Shown: positions 12,801-27,300 of the stretch, piece after piece
Layout: each line of letters starts with the position of its first letter
Position numbering within the stretch: the first letter of the stretch is position 1
NCBI GenBank assembly: GCA_935421135.1
Contig: OW285195.1
Span: forward strand, 13,530,158-13,594,157
Length of the DNA: 64,000 bases
DNA from: Bugulina stolonifera
Lineage: Eukaryota; Bryozoa; Gymnolaemata; Cheilostomatida; Bugulidae
Reading direction: 5' to 3'
Program-made: the position numbers and the translations under genes
Notes under the pieces: generated by a model
Database searches by the model: none
What the model saw: the letters and a program-made list of their open reading frames with translations, nothing else
Told to the model about the DNA's origin: nothing

Positions 12801-15800
12801 CATCGGGGTGGTATTGCCAAGGGTGGGGAAATGGTTAGACTCCGCCCACTGAATACTACTATTTAAGGTATGAGTTTCTCACTCTAGCAGTATGAACAAT
12901 CAGCCTCTGGTCAACAGAGTGAGAGTAAACAGAGACAGCTACCTACTAGTCAGCACCTGATCAGAGATGTCAACAAGTACAACATAAGGTTAGTGCTAAA
13001 TAGGGTAATCGGCAGCAATTGTGAAGTGTCTATTGTATATAACGCTATTGAGCCAAAAACAAAAAAAATTAACTTACACCCTACTACTATATATTTTTTA
13101 TAGGGAGACTAAACAGAGACACCTACCTACTAGTCAGCACCTGATCAGAGATGTCAACAAGTAAAAAAGGTTAGTGCTAAATGAGGTAGTTGGTAACAAT
13201 TGTGGATTGCTAATAGTAGTATGAGGTAAAAGAATAACTTACACCCTACTATTTTGTATTTTTATAGGGGGGGAGAGCTCTCGTCAGGCCGAGCACACTT
13301 GTCAACTATGCGGTCTGGTTCTCAAAACAGCGTTTTCTCTAGACAGGCACACGAAGAGAATGCATGCACAGGCTCACCCACACAAGTGCCCGGTTTGTGG
13401 TGGATGTTTTGATGGGAGGAGAAAGCTAGGTCATCACATGAGACGATTTCATAGCGAGGCCAAGGCGGAAAAAGATGAGGGGGATGCAGAGAAGTTTGAT
13501 GATGTTTTCTGGTCCAAACCTCCAACAGCTGAAGAGGGGGATGAGATGGGGGTGCTACTAGCCCGCTATTGGAGCTCGATCAGGTCCACAATACACTCTC
13601 GTCCTGTAGAAGACATTCTCAACGTTCGAGTGTGGAGAGGGGAATGTGAAGATGAAGGAGATGAAGAGGTGTGGACTAAATTGAGAGCGATGTGGAAGAG
13701 AGTACCTTGTACTGTGAAGATTAACTGTAGCGCTGGAGTCATCCTCGAGCATAAGACCAGTGGAGAGTTGCGCTACTTTCACTCATCAAGCAACAATGCC
13801 GCGTTCTTCCCCAAGCCAAGACTGATCAGAGCAGAGAATGAGATGAGAGAGTTTTGCGAATCTGTGCAGGAGCTCGACTTGAGAGAGAGGTCAGCACAAA
13901 GGAGACCGAATACCGCTTGGGCTTTACGTCACATTGCGAATCTGACATTCTACATCTATAAACTCCTAGAGATTGGCAAGGTGGGCGGTGTAGTGAGCAA
14001 ACTCCCAGACTACATACTTAACAACCGACATGTGATAGCACTAGATGTAGACTTTTGGGCCAGAGGAGGTGCCCGTCCCTACCCAGACAAATTGTGTTTC
14101 TTTAGATGTTTGGCCATGATGTATGACTGTAACTGCGACCCAAAGAAGGGATGTTGCTGTCATCGCCCCTCTCAGACCACAACACATCGCTTGTTTAAAC
14201 AATACATGAGACAATCTAGATCTTCTTCCCCACCCTCATCAACTTTGTCAGACTTTCCCGGGGTGGGCGCGAGTGATCTGCTGGCCTTGGAAGATCATTT
14301 TGACATATCTATAATAGTCTTCTGCCTAACTGATGAGGGGGTAGCTCCGATAGTTTGGTCATCTGGGGCACGAAACAAAGCCCGTAAACTCTTTGTCAAC
14401 ATGTACGAAAAACACTTCAGCTGGATAAAGAATGTTGATTCGTTTGCCAGATGTTTCACCTGCAAGTTGTGCGATGGCGCTTTCACACGTTTGTCCAGCC
14501 TACGGCGACATAAGTGCTCGCCAGAGGAAGCATCGGTGTTTGTTTTCCCTGGTGGAACGTTTGGACCCCCGCCAACCATATTCACAAAACTCAAGCGAGT
14601 GGCGGGAATAGAGGTGGTGAACCCCGACCTCTTATACTACCCCTACTATATCACCTATGATATTGAATGCTTCATGCCAAAAGACAACCTACAAACTAAC
14701 ACCTCCACAATGACTTTTAGTGCAAGACACGAGTTACTGAGCATATCTGTATGTTCTAACGTCCCGGGGTTTGAGCAGGCCAAGTGCTTTGTGAGGAGTG
14801 TCGACAGCAAGGATGGAACGAAGTGCATTCGTCAATTCGTCCACTACATAGCAAAGATTGCTGACGTGGCAGGAGATTTGTTCGGAGAAAGATTCCGGGA
14901 TGTACGCAAGCGACTCTCTACTTTCCTTGCGGATCGGGCGGATAGAGAAGAAGCCTTTGCTGACGAAAAGTTCTCTAACGTCTCGACTTACAGGGTGAAG
15001 TCCGGTCTCTCCGGATTAGAAAGAGAGTTAGAACAGCACATCTCCAGCGTTCCGGTGGTTGGTTTCAACTCACAAAAGTATGACCTAAATATACTAAAGG
15101 GACCTTTGCTTCGCTCTCTACAAGAGGAGGAGGGAGAAGATTTTGTCTTCATCGTTAAGCGTGTTAACAGTATGTCCTGCGTGGAGAGTAGACGTTTTAG
15201 GTTCCTTGACATATGCAACTTTATCGCACCGGGCTTCAACTACTCCAAATACTTGAAGGCATTTGGCGTGTCAGAGAGTAAGGGATTCTTTCCTTACGAC
15301 TGGGTAGATTCCCTGAGAAGGTTGGATTATTATGGACTCCCTCCCCGAGAGAGTTTTTTCAACTCGCTGACTCAGCAAGAATTGAGCGAGCAAGATTATC
15401 ACCACTGTCAGGTCGTGTGGGAAAGAGAGAACATGGAAACGTTCAGGGATTTTCTCATCTGGTACAACAACCTCGATGTGGCCCCATTCATCGAGGCCAT
15501 TGCACGTCAGAGCTCTATCTATCGACAAAAGGGTATTGACATGTTGAAATCCGCAATCTCGCTTCCAGGCTTGGCTATCAGATGGTTGTTTATGGAGGTG
15601 GAGGCCCGACCTTATGGCTACTCTCCTCCACAAGCCGCTCTTCCGCTGCATAGGTTAATGTCTCTCCGAGACGAACTTTGCAACTCGCAACCCATATGTC
15701 TGTTCGATGAGGAGAGCAAAAGTCTGTACCATACTCTTCGCGATAACCTCGTGGGAGGGCCAAGCATTATCTTTCACAGACATCATGAAGTTGGAGTGAC

Positions 15801-18269
15801 CTCTATTCGAGAGAAGATGTATGGCACATCCGCAAAACCCTGTAGGTCCATTCTGGGAGTTGATGCCAACGCCCTCTACCTATACTGTATGATGGGGAAT
15901 ATGCCTACGGGTTATCCCAGGCGGAGGCTAGAGAGCCGAGGCTTTGCTCTAGAACCTATTAAAAAGTTCAGCAAAGTGGCGCATGGTTGGTTAGAGTTCC
16001 AATCGTGGAAGAGAGGAGAGGTCATCCTTCACCAACAGAATGGAGGAGAAATGAGGATAGGCTGTCACAACCTACCAGTGGATGGTTATAGCGAACAGAG
16101 TCGGACGGTGTACCAATTCCACGGTTGCTACTGGCATGGGCACGAGTGCGAGCTAGGAGGGAACGGAAAAGGTGTCAGAAACATGACGAATGAAGAGCTC
16201 CGGGTGGACACTGCAAGGAAAGAAGATTACATCAAGGCTCTAGGCTATAAGCTCATCACCACTCGGCAGTGTGAGTGGGAAGCGCGAGTTCGTTCGGATG
16301 TAGAAGTTAGGACATTTCTCGCCATCTTCTTTTCTTCTCTCTATCCGGAGAGGGGTTACGTCAACCTCGATAAGATAATCAATAACATTCGTAGTGGAGA
16401 GTACTATGGTTTAGTGGAGTGTGACATTTCCGTACCCGAAGAGCTAAAAGCGAAGTTCTCTGAGATGGCACCTATTTTCAAGAATATAAACGTGGGAAGA
16501 GAACACCTTAGCGAACACATGCGCGCTTTTGCCGAACAGAACGGATTCTTGAAGAGACCTCAGCGAATGCTCGTGGGGAGTCTTTTTGGCGAGCGAATCA
16601 CACTACTCTCCGATCTGGCTAGATGGTATCTAGATCAAGGTTTGATAATTACCAGGATCTATCAGTTTGTTCACTTTATCCCACGAGCCATCTACAAAGA
16701 CTTTGGTTCTTCGGTCTCAGACGCAAGAAGAGGTGGGGATGTGAACCCCGACCTGGCCCTCTTGGCCAGCACCAGCAAGCTCGTTGGGAATTCAGCCTAC
16801 GGAAAGACCATAACAAATAAAGAGAAACATAAGACTGTCAAGTATGTGGAGACAGTAGAGGAGGCGGCTGTCAAAGTGAGGAGTAGGCACTTTTCTAGTC
16901 TAAACGAAGTTGATGAAAACTACTTTGAGATAGAGCTTCACAAGAAAAAGGCAAGTGTTGACAATCTTTTTTTTTTTTATTTTGATTCTTGATTTGACGA
17001 AACTTTTTCTGAGTGGTAGGGTAAACTCTCTCTCTCTCTTTCTTTCTTTTAGATTCGAATGGATGTTCCATCTGTCGTAGGATTCGTTATCCTCCAGAGA
17101 GCCAAGTTGAGAATGCTAGAATTCTACTACGACTTTATGGATAGGTAAGTAGCACTAGACTATACAAAGATTTTATCAAATCCTTCTCTATTTATTCTTT
17201 GGTGTCAACCCCAACCCCCCCCCCCCCCCCCCCCCCCCCTACAACCCGTCCGTTTTATTTTCACAGATTCGTCAGCAGAGAGGACTTTGAGTACGTAGAA
17301 ATGGACACGGATAGCGCTTACATGGCTCTGAGTGCTCGTAGTATAGATGAGGTCATCCGAAAAGATAAAAAAGAAGAGTTCTACAGAGAATATGGTAGAT
17401 GGTTTCCCAGACCCTTCTGCGATAGGCACAAGGAAGACTTTATCACGACCAAGGTGCTTGGCCAAGAGTGGGAGATGAGGGAATGTTGTGAGAAGGTGCA
17501 ACGATACGAAACACGAACCCCCGGCCTGTTTAAGGAGGAGTTTCGGGGGGAGGGGGTCATCGCGCTCAACTCAAAAACATACTTTTGCTGGTCCGCTGAT
17601 GGTGATAGCAAGTATAGCAGCAAAGGACTAAACAAAAGAGGAAACGCCCTAACCAAAGAGAAGTTCCTCTCCGTGCTCAGGACAGGGGAGTCGGTGAGAG
17701 GGGACAATCGGGGTTTTATCAGAAGAGGAAACCAAACGTATAGCTACACCCAGCTAAAGACCGGACTCACCTACTTCTATGGTAAGCGGAAGGTTGCAGA
17801 AGACGGGGTGAGTACGAGTCCTATAGAATGCTAGTACTGATTTCTCGGAGATGAGACTACTTCATTCGATAAATTGGAGAGTAAACGAACAGTGCATCAT
17901 AACCCTTGTACATATACCCGTATAATTTTTTTCACATTCACTCTCTATTGTAAGGGGTCTCCGTCCTCAAAACGGAGGGTTTACCGGTTGTAGCCTTAAA
18001 ACCGAGCAATAAAACACTAGCTAATACATTAAAAACCATTTACCTCTCCAAACCAAAGGGGTAGACGATACTAGCGCAGCTTCCGCTCATACTCACCCCT
18101 TATCAGTTCACATTTCTTCTATTGTCTTCATTCGTAGGTGGGGGGTGACATCGCACGCGCACGATGCGCTCTCTCCCTATCGGAGTTTGCTACCCGGGGG
18201 AAAGTGGACGCGGTGGTCAAAGAAATTGGTGGCGAGTCAACGACATCATCGTAGAGGCGGGTCTATTTG

Positions 18270-18322
<53 letters not shown>

Positions 18323-21300
18323 CGATGGCGATGAGAAGACAAGCGTCCATCTATCCCGTTTATCTATTTCTATTTCTACCCCTCCGAGCGATGATGTCGT
18401 CGGCTAACCTCCTCGCGAAGTCTACGGTTTGAAGCGCGGAAGAGCCACCGCCTTCACTTTCTCTCGCCGCTCGTCACGGGGACGGGCGATTTCCCTAGGG
18501 GAGGGTCCGGGGAAAATGAGGGTTAAGACGCGAGTCTTTCATCGAAGGTCCGGGGGCGCTCGAACGGAGGAGCGCGCGAGTGCGGTGTCACCCCGACCAG
18601 TTCAGTCTCAACAGTCCCCGGCGAAGAAATCATCCGGAAGCACCACCACCACCACTCGGTAAGTTTTTTATAGTAGTATAGTCAGCGTCGTAAACTCTGC
18701 ACGGGCACTCCGCACGGGTGTAGCCTATCATTACTCTAACCCGTATTTTCCTTCGCTTCACCCTACTCCAGCCGACGGTCCGCCCGCGAGGGTCGCGACG
18801 GGTCGTTGGGGCGGGAGGGCGGGGGAGGGGCGGGGGATGGGCGGGGGGAGGGCGGCGTGGGGCCACGGCTGGACTCGCGAACGAGAACCGCCGCGAGGCG
18901 GAGGGCGAGGCGGAGGGGTTTGGGGTGGGGAGGGGTGGGGAGGGGCGGGGACGGGTGGAGGGAGGACGGGTGGGGTTCGCGGGGCGGGGGGGGCGCGCGC
19001 GTACGCGCGCGCCCCCTCGCCCGAGCCGTGGGACGGGGCGAGGGGTTTGCTCTTTAGACTGGGTTCCGCGGAACAGCCGATGAGGTTTTTGAAACCCCAC
19101 CCGCGATGGGGGGGAGTAGGTTCTAGGGCTTTGCACATAGAGTGAGGTTTAGGGGAGAGGAGGGGCGAGAGGACGGGTGGGGTGGTCGTCCGCCCGGGGA
19201 GTTTTTGGATCTAGGGCTAATACGACGCGGAAAGGGCCGGGTGTCTGTGTAGATCTGCACTGACTATACTACTTACATTCTATGTTAACTTTGGGACGGC
19301 ATTTTATGAGATCTTTAGTTACGTATAAGTGTACAATGTAGGCCAGAAAACCTTTTAACACCATAGTATTTAATCCTACAGAATATGATCAAGTGTCAGA
19401 ACCTTTCTGTGGCAAGGCTTCTGCTTGGAATGCAAGTCGCCTCATTGCGGGGAGAAGTGGAATCGATCTCAACAGTGCACCATATGTAAGTACGGCTAGC
19501 ATTGTGATATCTACATGTACATGTAAGTATAGTTAGTGTCATTATGTCTACGTGCATGTCTAGGTACAGCTAACGTTGTGATCCACCTGCGTGCAAGTAC
19601 AGTTGATGCTGTTATGTGTATACATATAGCCTGACCTCCCAGAATATCTGTAATTTGAAAGTTGACCCTACATGTATATGTTGTATAATATCAATTCACC
19701 AAAGGCATGGTCATTAAATAACGATATAATACATGCATATGATCTACACTGGTGCGTAGAGTTGACCGGTCGAACTGCATTGTGTTATCAAAATCAGGCA
19801 ACCAAACTCTTCAACAAGGTAGCTTTAACCAAAACTGAAAAAGAAGTCGTCTAATTTGTTTTATCCAATGTAGTAAGCCTCCAGTGGAATTTCCCTAGTC
19901 ATAGACCTAGGTCTTAGGATGAAGGATGTACTTTGTACCAGTGAAGCACAAAGCCATGAATAAAATAGCCTGTGCTGAATACAATTTCTTCCATCTTCAG
20001 ATATGCTTTGCTTACCGAGGAAAATTCCATAATTATGTGAGAATGAGGATTCAACCACAAGGAGGGTCAACCACCAATCACTTTCCAGACTACCAATTCA
20101 ATGACAGTTCCACTACGTAAGTGAGACAACGTAAATATTTGAAAAACTTACATGTTCAATAATGACTGTATTTAAAACAGCATTTTGACCTCATTCTATG
20201 CTACGATTTTCTGCAAATAAATTTAACCACTCTTGAAATGAAGTAAGAGTTACTCCACGGGCACTCAGTCTATTTACATCTGCAACAGTAACTGTCATGA
20301 TCTAACTTGTTCAATAGGAATTAGTAAAACTAGGTAGAGTAATTTAACTCGAATTTTGATGACTTCAATATCTTATTACGCAATTTATTGCTAGATTATT
20401 TGAAAATAATACATTAATAACCTTTTTCTAGAGACTGGTTTTACAAATGCACTAACCTGTTGGACATGGCTAAGGCTCTCAAGCCTGAGTACTCAACATT
20501 CACTCTGTTGGAGTTGGAAGTGTTTGGACCAAAGAATGCAGATAGATGGATTGATGAGATAGTTATTGCAAAGTTCCCTACGACAGACCATCCTGACTGT
20601 ACGTACTACTGCTCTGTCAGACCTGTGATTCTGCTTAATAAGATTACTGGAGTTTGGTTAAAAATGTCAAAATACTTTCCATTATAGGTCTGTTATTAGC
20701 ACTACACAGATATTAAAACATGTGCTGGCCAGCCAAGCTTACCAAAGACATGATGGTGACTGGAAAACTTCCCATTTACGATATTATAATAGAAGATTTA
20801 AAAGGATCCCAAAGCTCAGAACTTTTTATAAACTTCTTCAAATCTTTTTTATTTCTGATGGCAATTTATCGCTCAACAAAATTTTAAGTATATTATTCTC
20901 ATAAAGTGCAGGCGGTAATATTTATAGTGGTTGCTAATGAAAGAAGAATACAGTTACCAATTCAAGTAAAGAGTGTGCATGTTGAGGAGAACGGTGGAAC
21001 AAATGAATTTTCAGCGACTATAATTCCTGAGAAATGTGGTAGTGACTTGGAGATGATTCAGGTGTTCCAGGCACCAATCAAATCTGGATCTACAGGTAAC
21101 AACTACCAACCATTTTTACTCTTTCACTCTTTTACTCTATAGATATACATGTATGTAGCCAAGTTGGTTTTACCTCGTGTCTTCAGTTATTTCTTCAACA
21201 GAATCAGTCATGGGAGGTAAATCTAGTTATGGTATACGTAGTCATACACACTTCCAAGTTTACATTTTATGAGCGATTTCAACAACATAATTTTGTATTA

Positions 21301-24300
21301 TGCAGCATCAATTTAGACAGTGATACTCGTACGCTTACCACTCCATGAGGTGAATGTATTTTTATAGATCAGATATATTGGAATTTTTATGCTGAATGTT
21401 AAAAGTGATATTTCAAGTAATACATTGGTATATGCATGTATATTAATATTATTATTATTATGCTGTGTGGTTTTAGACACATCCTCTAACTCCGTTACAT
21501 ACGGAGATGATAGTGGTACACTCATGCCAAATGGTGCTTCTGTACAATTTGAGAGAACGTCTTCTGCGTCACCTCCAGTTACCGGCAAATGGTCCTTGAC
21601 CTTTGATGCAGTAAGTTCTTTACCAATTGAGAAAATATTACTATGAATAATTTGCGACTCCAATTTAGAAAATTTTCAGTGGCAATTTTTTAATTTTAAC
21701 CAGCCTTCATTTCACAAAATATGATCGGATTGTGTTCTAAACTGATGGATCAATTGTCATCAATTGAACAAAATCGAAGTACTACTATCTAGCAATAACA
21801 TTGGATGGTACCATGCTATCAAAGTATCATTGCAATGCATAAATGATGCCAAAGGTATTTAAATTAAGAAGAACTACAATTCGTTCAAACCATCATAATG
21901 TGTCAAAGTCACAACATTAGCTAATGTGTTACATTGTACATCAAAAGCATCAAAAGTAGAATTCAAGTTGAAGTATCATCGTCAAAAAGTGACAGATTTT
22001 AAGTCATTGCCTTTTGCCTGATGACTGTAGCCTAGATGTATCTGCATATTTGTAGATCACTAAACAGTATGACCATGACATAGACCCTGAAAAGCTGAAG
22101 AGGAGCATGCAGCTGGAGCTTGGGCTAAGTTCACTGAACGCAACCAGAGAGGGCACGTGTCATGGTTATACTTACATCCTGACACAGACCAACTTTACTG
22201 CTCCGCCTCTCACGATTGATGTAAGTAGATGTGATATGACATCATCATGGTAGAGCCATTCCCAGCATTCATATTACTAGGAACTATAACTTGGGTTGAG
22301 ACACATACAACGAACATGCTGAGATGTCAAGCAGGGACAACGTTGTACTGTATTATTTATAGTTTAGCTTCTGTTGAATGTTCCACATATATTAAGAGAT
22401 AACTTCCATATAGCTAACCTAACCATGAGCAGCTTTGTTAATACAGGAAGTGAAACTAATGGTCGGTATGAACCAATGACGGCAAAGCCTTCTAGAGTTC
22501 TGGATATTGTGCGTTAGATGTAAACTGAATGTTGAAATAGAAAAATTGTTAGACTCACACCGTAGGCCGTGGAATTCTTGTGCAGTTACTAGTATTATTC
22601 CATTGAGCTTGCCCATTGATGTATTTCCTGTAGGCAGCTGATGTCAACCTATCTGGTGACTCACTTGTGTTTGAGAAAGAGTATATTGATGCTTCTCTAT
22701 TCTTTGACCCCATCCCAGGAGACATGGTAGCGAAGAGTGAGAGCAAGGCTCAAGTCAGGGTCACGATCAACGATATTACTAGCAAGTATGTGCACACACC
22801 TGCTTTGTCTTGTCTTACCAATAGATAAATATAGCCTCTAGCTCAAGGATAGATAAGGTGAAAATTGAGTTTTATGTCATAGTGTAATGGTTTTTGGTTT
22901 CTGGTACGGTCGTCCTAAGACGACTCCCGATCCCAAAGTGAAGAGCCTATGAGTGGTGCTAGGCCTTCGCATTTCATGAAAGATTGAGCGGTCTCAGTAG
23001 TCAAAGTACTACCAGAGACGACCCATCTGGTCCTGAGTATTGCCTGGGTACTATACTTAGAAAGAGAGTGATCCGACAGTAGTAATATCAGTGCAGATCT
23101 GCACAGACATTTTCCCACGGATTCAGCCAATCACAGAGCTGTATTTCGGATTCTGACCAATCAGGAGCCACCACCCTCCGTGACCTTCGTCAAGGACACC
23201 GGAACTAGCCAAAATTTCCCCACGACCTTGCCAAGGTCGCGCTCCGGAACTGAGCGTTTCCTCCTCAAAAAATTTCCTTACCGCGGACGAAAAATCTCCA
23301 AAAATTTTCCTAACCGCGACCGAAAAATCTCAAAAAATAATCCTAACCGCGAACGAAAAAAATCTCCAAAAAAAAAAACTTACCTCGAATGAAACGTCCC
23401 CGTCCTCGATTCTCTTAAAACTCTCCAACCTCTCCCTCGCGCCTCTTCTCTCCACGCCTCTCGCCTCTCGAATGATCGCCACCGACCCCGTCCCCCGCCT
23501 CTCCTATTCCAAGCCCCGCCCTCAAACCTCGGAATCTCCGCCCCGACCCTTTGACCAATCGACTGTGGACGAGGGGTGGGAGCCGGCCGCCAGCCGGGTC
23601 CCTCCCGCCCGGGACCCGTCGCGTTCTTCCCGACTATTTCCCCGGGGTTTTGAAATTCGTATCACCATGTTTTTGGGTTTCGATTAATAATACGTATATT
23701 TTATCGTATTCCTTAGAAAGTATATAATGATAGAAAGTATAGAGTAGAACACAAGGTGTATAAAATAAATGACATATATAACGCATATATAGTAAGCGAG
23801 AATATCATGTAAGCTACATAATTTCATCATTCAAAACTACAATTTAATGTAGACTCGAGTCCATTTATATGCATCGATCTTGGTATGTTTTTACCAATCA
23901 TTTTACCATACATTCTCGAGAGTAGAGCTCTAACGGAGTGATCACGCATTTCTTCTGAAGTAACTGTGATGAGACGCTTAATGATCTTAGACATGCTCCA
24001 TCTTCTAGCTCGTAAGAGGCAGAATAGAATGCAATAATCCCCGCACACATTACTCAGTTCTCCTTGAATACACTCTCCATTCCATCGGATGATTACATCA
24101 TTTCTCTCAAGCAATTCGCACACATCGGGATAAAAAGATGGCGGGAGTCCGTAAGAGTCAAAGTAGTCAATCTCTTTGCTGGTTGAGAAAACTGATATCC
24201 AGTGTTCACCGACTCTATCACTCGAGTGGGTGTTGAAGACGTAGATCCCGGGAGTGGAAAAAGAATTTATAAAGTGATCTCTCGGCATAACACCTCTGAA

Positions 24301-27300
24301 TAGACTAGAACTCTCTTCATCATCGGTGAGGATGCGCGCTATACTCATTGTATCCATTTCTACATCATACCGGCAACCATAGATACTTCGTGATTACTGT
24401 TTATATAAATGATATCGTCTTTTTCTTCGTATACGAATAGACTCAATGTTGTATCCGTAGCTCTCGCGAATGAGAGATTGACAGAAAGAGATCCGTTTGA
24501 AAGTAGGTGAAAGTTGTCGTCACACAAGTCTCCTGAAACGTCAAAGGCGTAGATTGCTGAGTTTGTTTGAAATCTAGAAGAGGTGATTTCATTCCCCGTA
24601 TCCGCGTCTGATGTACCAGTCACGGTGAAAAGATTCATATATTCACGCGCGAATCTTCCACTCGTATAATCAGGCTCGTATCTTCTCGTTACAGGACTAC
24701 CGTCTATAAGTAGTTCGACAGAGCTTACATCATATGGTGCAAACTTAAACGGATTTTTAGAGTAGGCTCCACTTTTGGCGGTATGATCTAGTAGACCCAC
24801 GGAAACGCGATTAGGACGTTGACCACCCTGATCGAAATTGATTCTCACACTCTGCTGTCCTCTAGCAATGACATGGAAGTGAGTCTTAATTCTATCGATG
24901 GGTAGCTTTATACTTTCTTCTTCTCCAACCCACACATCCATCTGCGCTTTTTGTAGTGAAGGATTTGCCTGTACGCGTCGTACCCACAACTCGGCTTTAG
25001 TTATCAAAATCCTCGCTGTATGAGCAAGATTTTCAGCAGCACCGGCGAGAGACATTTGTGGTGTAGCACGCTGTAGGGTGAGTCTTGAACCCACTCCGGG
25101 TGGAATAACTCTTTCTTGAGCGAAAACGCTCAGTCTAGGTCTCCCGTAGAAATTCATCTCCCCACTCGATAGTAAAGGGGTTTTTCTGACTAATTTATCA
25201 GCATTTGTAATGTCAGCATAGTCATTTCCAGTACCATCATCTTCAGTCCATCCGCTACCCACAGCCATATAAGACTTTTTAGCGTCTTTACCATAATTGA
25301 GTAAATTCTCAAGATAGGCACGAAATGGATAGTTTCCTTCGTATTCTACATCTTGTCTAGCTAGTTGAAAAGTAGCCGTTGAGAAGAGGGAATGCATAAA
25401 GTTATCACCCTTAATATAGAGAACATCATTAGCAGCTTCGGGGAAATTATTCCCATCCGCTTTGATCACTTTGACTGTTACGGCTAAGTAACTTTTCGAT
25501 AGGTCTGTGTAAAGTTCATCCGATGGTGGGATTACAATCTCAATGGCACCCTCTTGAGATTGTGTAATGGGTGCTAGGGGTATCCACTCTCCTCGGAGTA
25601 CACTAGTGTGTGTTGGAGGGGTGGCGAATAAATCGAAGGCTGAGTTTACAGTATCTGCAGAGTCTTCGGAGACTTTAGAAAGTGCTACAGCTCGATGGTT
25701 GACAGACATGCTTTATATCTACTTCTTTCTCCGTTGGCAACTTATTCGTAACTGCCTTCCAATAGTATATTCTTTGATATATATATATATATTATTTTAG
25801 TCAAATATAGTTCTCTTTCCTCGCCGCTTCTTTTTACTAACCCTAGAAGAAGAGGCTTGCCCTCCAGCTTTTTTTCTTTTAACTTGAGAACTACGTAGTA
25901 CACCCTCAACATCGTGTAGAAGATCTCCACCGGCCTCACGGAAACGCTTACTCGCAGATGTCTTAAAATTTTCTCCTTTTATTACATCTCCCAGTAGACC
26001 AGCACCAGTTGTTAGAAGTTTCTTTCCAATTGTTTTAGCTCCTTTTTTCAAGAGTGGTAACACTCCTCTTGCCAGACCAGACAATAGAGAGCCAATTCCA
26101 TTACCCGTCATGACAGGGCGTCCTCGATATACAGACATTCCATCTCCTACCTGAGAGTTGTAGTAGTCTTCATACATTTCACTAGAGTCAGTCGGAAAGT
26201 ATGGAACTATACGTGGAGCCATGATATTCACTATAATTCTAAACTTCTCCACGAGGTCTAAAACGAACCGTCAGCACAACCTTTCCACTACGAAATGAGA
26301 CTCTCTCACCATCATCGCGCCTTATATCTATTTCAATAAGATCGGTACTGGTATTCGAGACTGGTGAATACTGTACATTAGAGAACTCTCGAAACACTGT
26401 ACTATTTCTCTCAGTCTCAGTTATCGGAATGGTGCGTAAAAGAGGAACTAGACTATCCCCCACGAGTCTCGGTGCTACAACTGATGAGTATACGTAGAGT
26501 GAAGTGAAGCCTGCGTTGATATCAGGAGAATTCGGACTGCGAGTTACCTCTGCTTCATAGACTTTATTAGGCTCAAATCCAAGGATCCAGGCTACATCTC
26601 TAGAAAGTCTTATTGAATGAGTATTTCCTCGTATCAAGATAAAAGACTCATTACGTAAAGCATCGTAGTAAAAGTTTACTTCATTTTCCAAAGAAAAGTT
26701 TATCAAAGATCTATTGACCTCCGTTAGCAGTTCTCCTATTGAACTATACCTTCCATTTCTGATATTACAACGTCGAGGTACACTCTCACTTGTATTCTTT
26801 ACTTCAACATAGCCGAGCTCGATATTCTTCCAAGAAACGGGATATTGTATATCGAGGAGTCCTACCTCCCATTGTGATGAAGGAAGATTAAGCGGTCTCG
26901 CTAACTTTGTCGTAAAGTGTGCATTAGTATTAGAAGCCTCTCCTCCAAGCAATACATTCGAGGTAAGTGTGACATTGAAGGCCATCTTTAGAGTGAGGAT
27001 GATTACACAAGTTGTAGAGATTTATACTGTTTTATACGAACTGGCTAGAATCAATCCAACTATTGAATGAGTCAGGATATCCCATCCACTTTACGAAACT
27101 CTCTTCTCTTCCCCGCCTTCTCCTCTTGCGTAAGACCTTTTCTACTTTAAACGTTTCGGGAAGGTCTACTCGCACCAACTCTTGACTGTAAAATGTCCCC
27201 TCAACATTTTCTCCATTCAGATCTTTTAATCTCTAAACTGGAGGAGATGTGTGCGAGAGAATGTCTTTGACAATGAAGATCTCAGTTGAATAGTTCGCTG

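Larger units (their letters stand above)
9612..19273. mobile_element. Maverick/Polinton element E1 (replication module only), 9.66 kb
   Basis: The ends are inverted: AGTAGTATAGTCAGTGCA at 9612 and its complement ending at 19273. They are flanked by an exact 6-bp duplication, TACATT, at 9606-9611 and 19274-19279. Six-base duplications, long TIRs and AG termini are Maverick/Polinton hallmarks. Inside are 545-bp TIRs, a 104-bp tandem repeat, a spliced - strand gene, a palindromic 31-bp array, and a spliced protein-primed polymerase gene. There is no integrase, capsid, ATPase or protease gene, so as it stands it would need those functions in trans. It sits in the host intron 9497-19381. Confidence 0.93.

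Noticed and set aside
12058..12811. CRISPR-like appearance of the 31-bp array
   Set aside because: No unique spacers lie between units, the units are inverted across a centre, and the setting is an animal genome.
11903..12866. Open frames with Ser/His/Arg/Ala repeats over the 31-bp arrays in E1 and E3
   Set aside because: They are translations of the palindromic repeat, open on both strands, and differ in frame between elements.
18429..18662. Basic 77-codon frame near the E1 right TIR as a core protein gene
   Set aside because: No ATG at the start, no homologue in E2 or E3, and biased composition.
20908..20927. GCAG acceptor just upstream of exon 20928
   Set aside because: Joining there in the required phase gives a stop within nine codons.
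23472..23687. 71-codon frame found in both E2 TIRs
   Set aside because: It is duplicated only because it is in the TIR. No domain, and no evidence of codon constraint beyond TIR identity.
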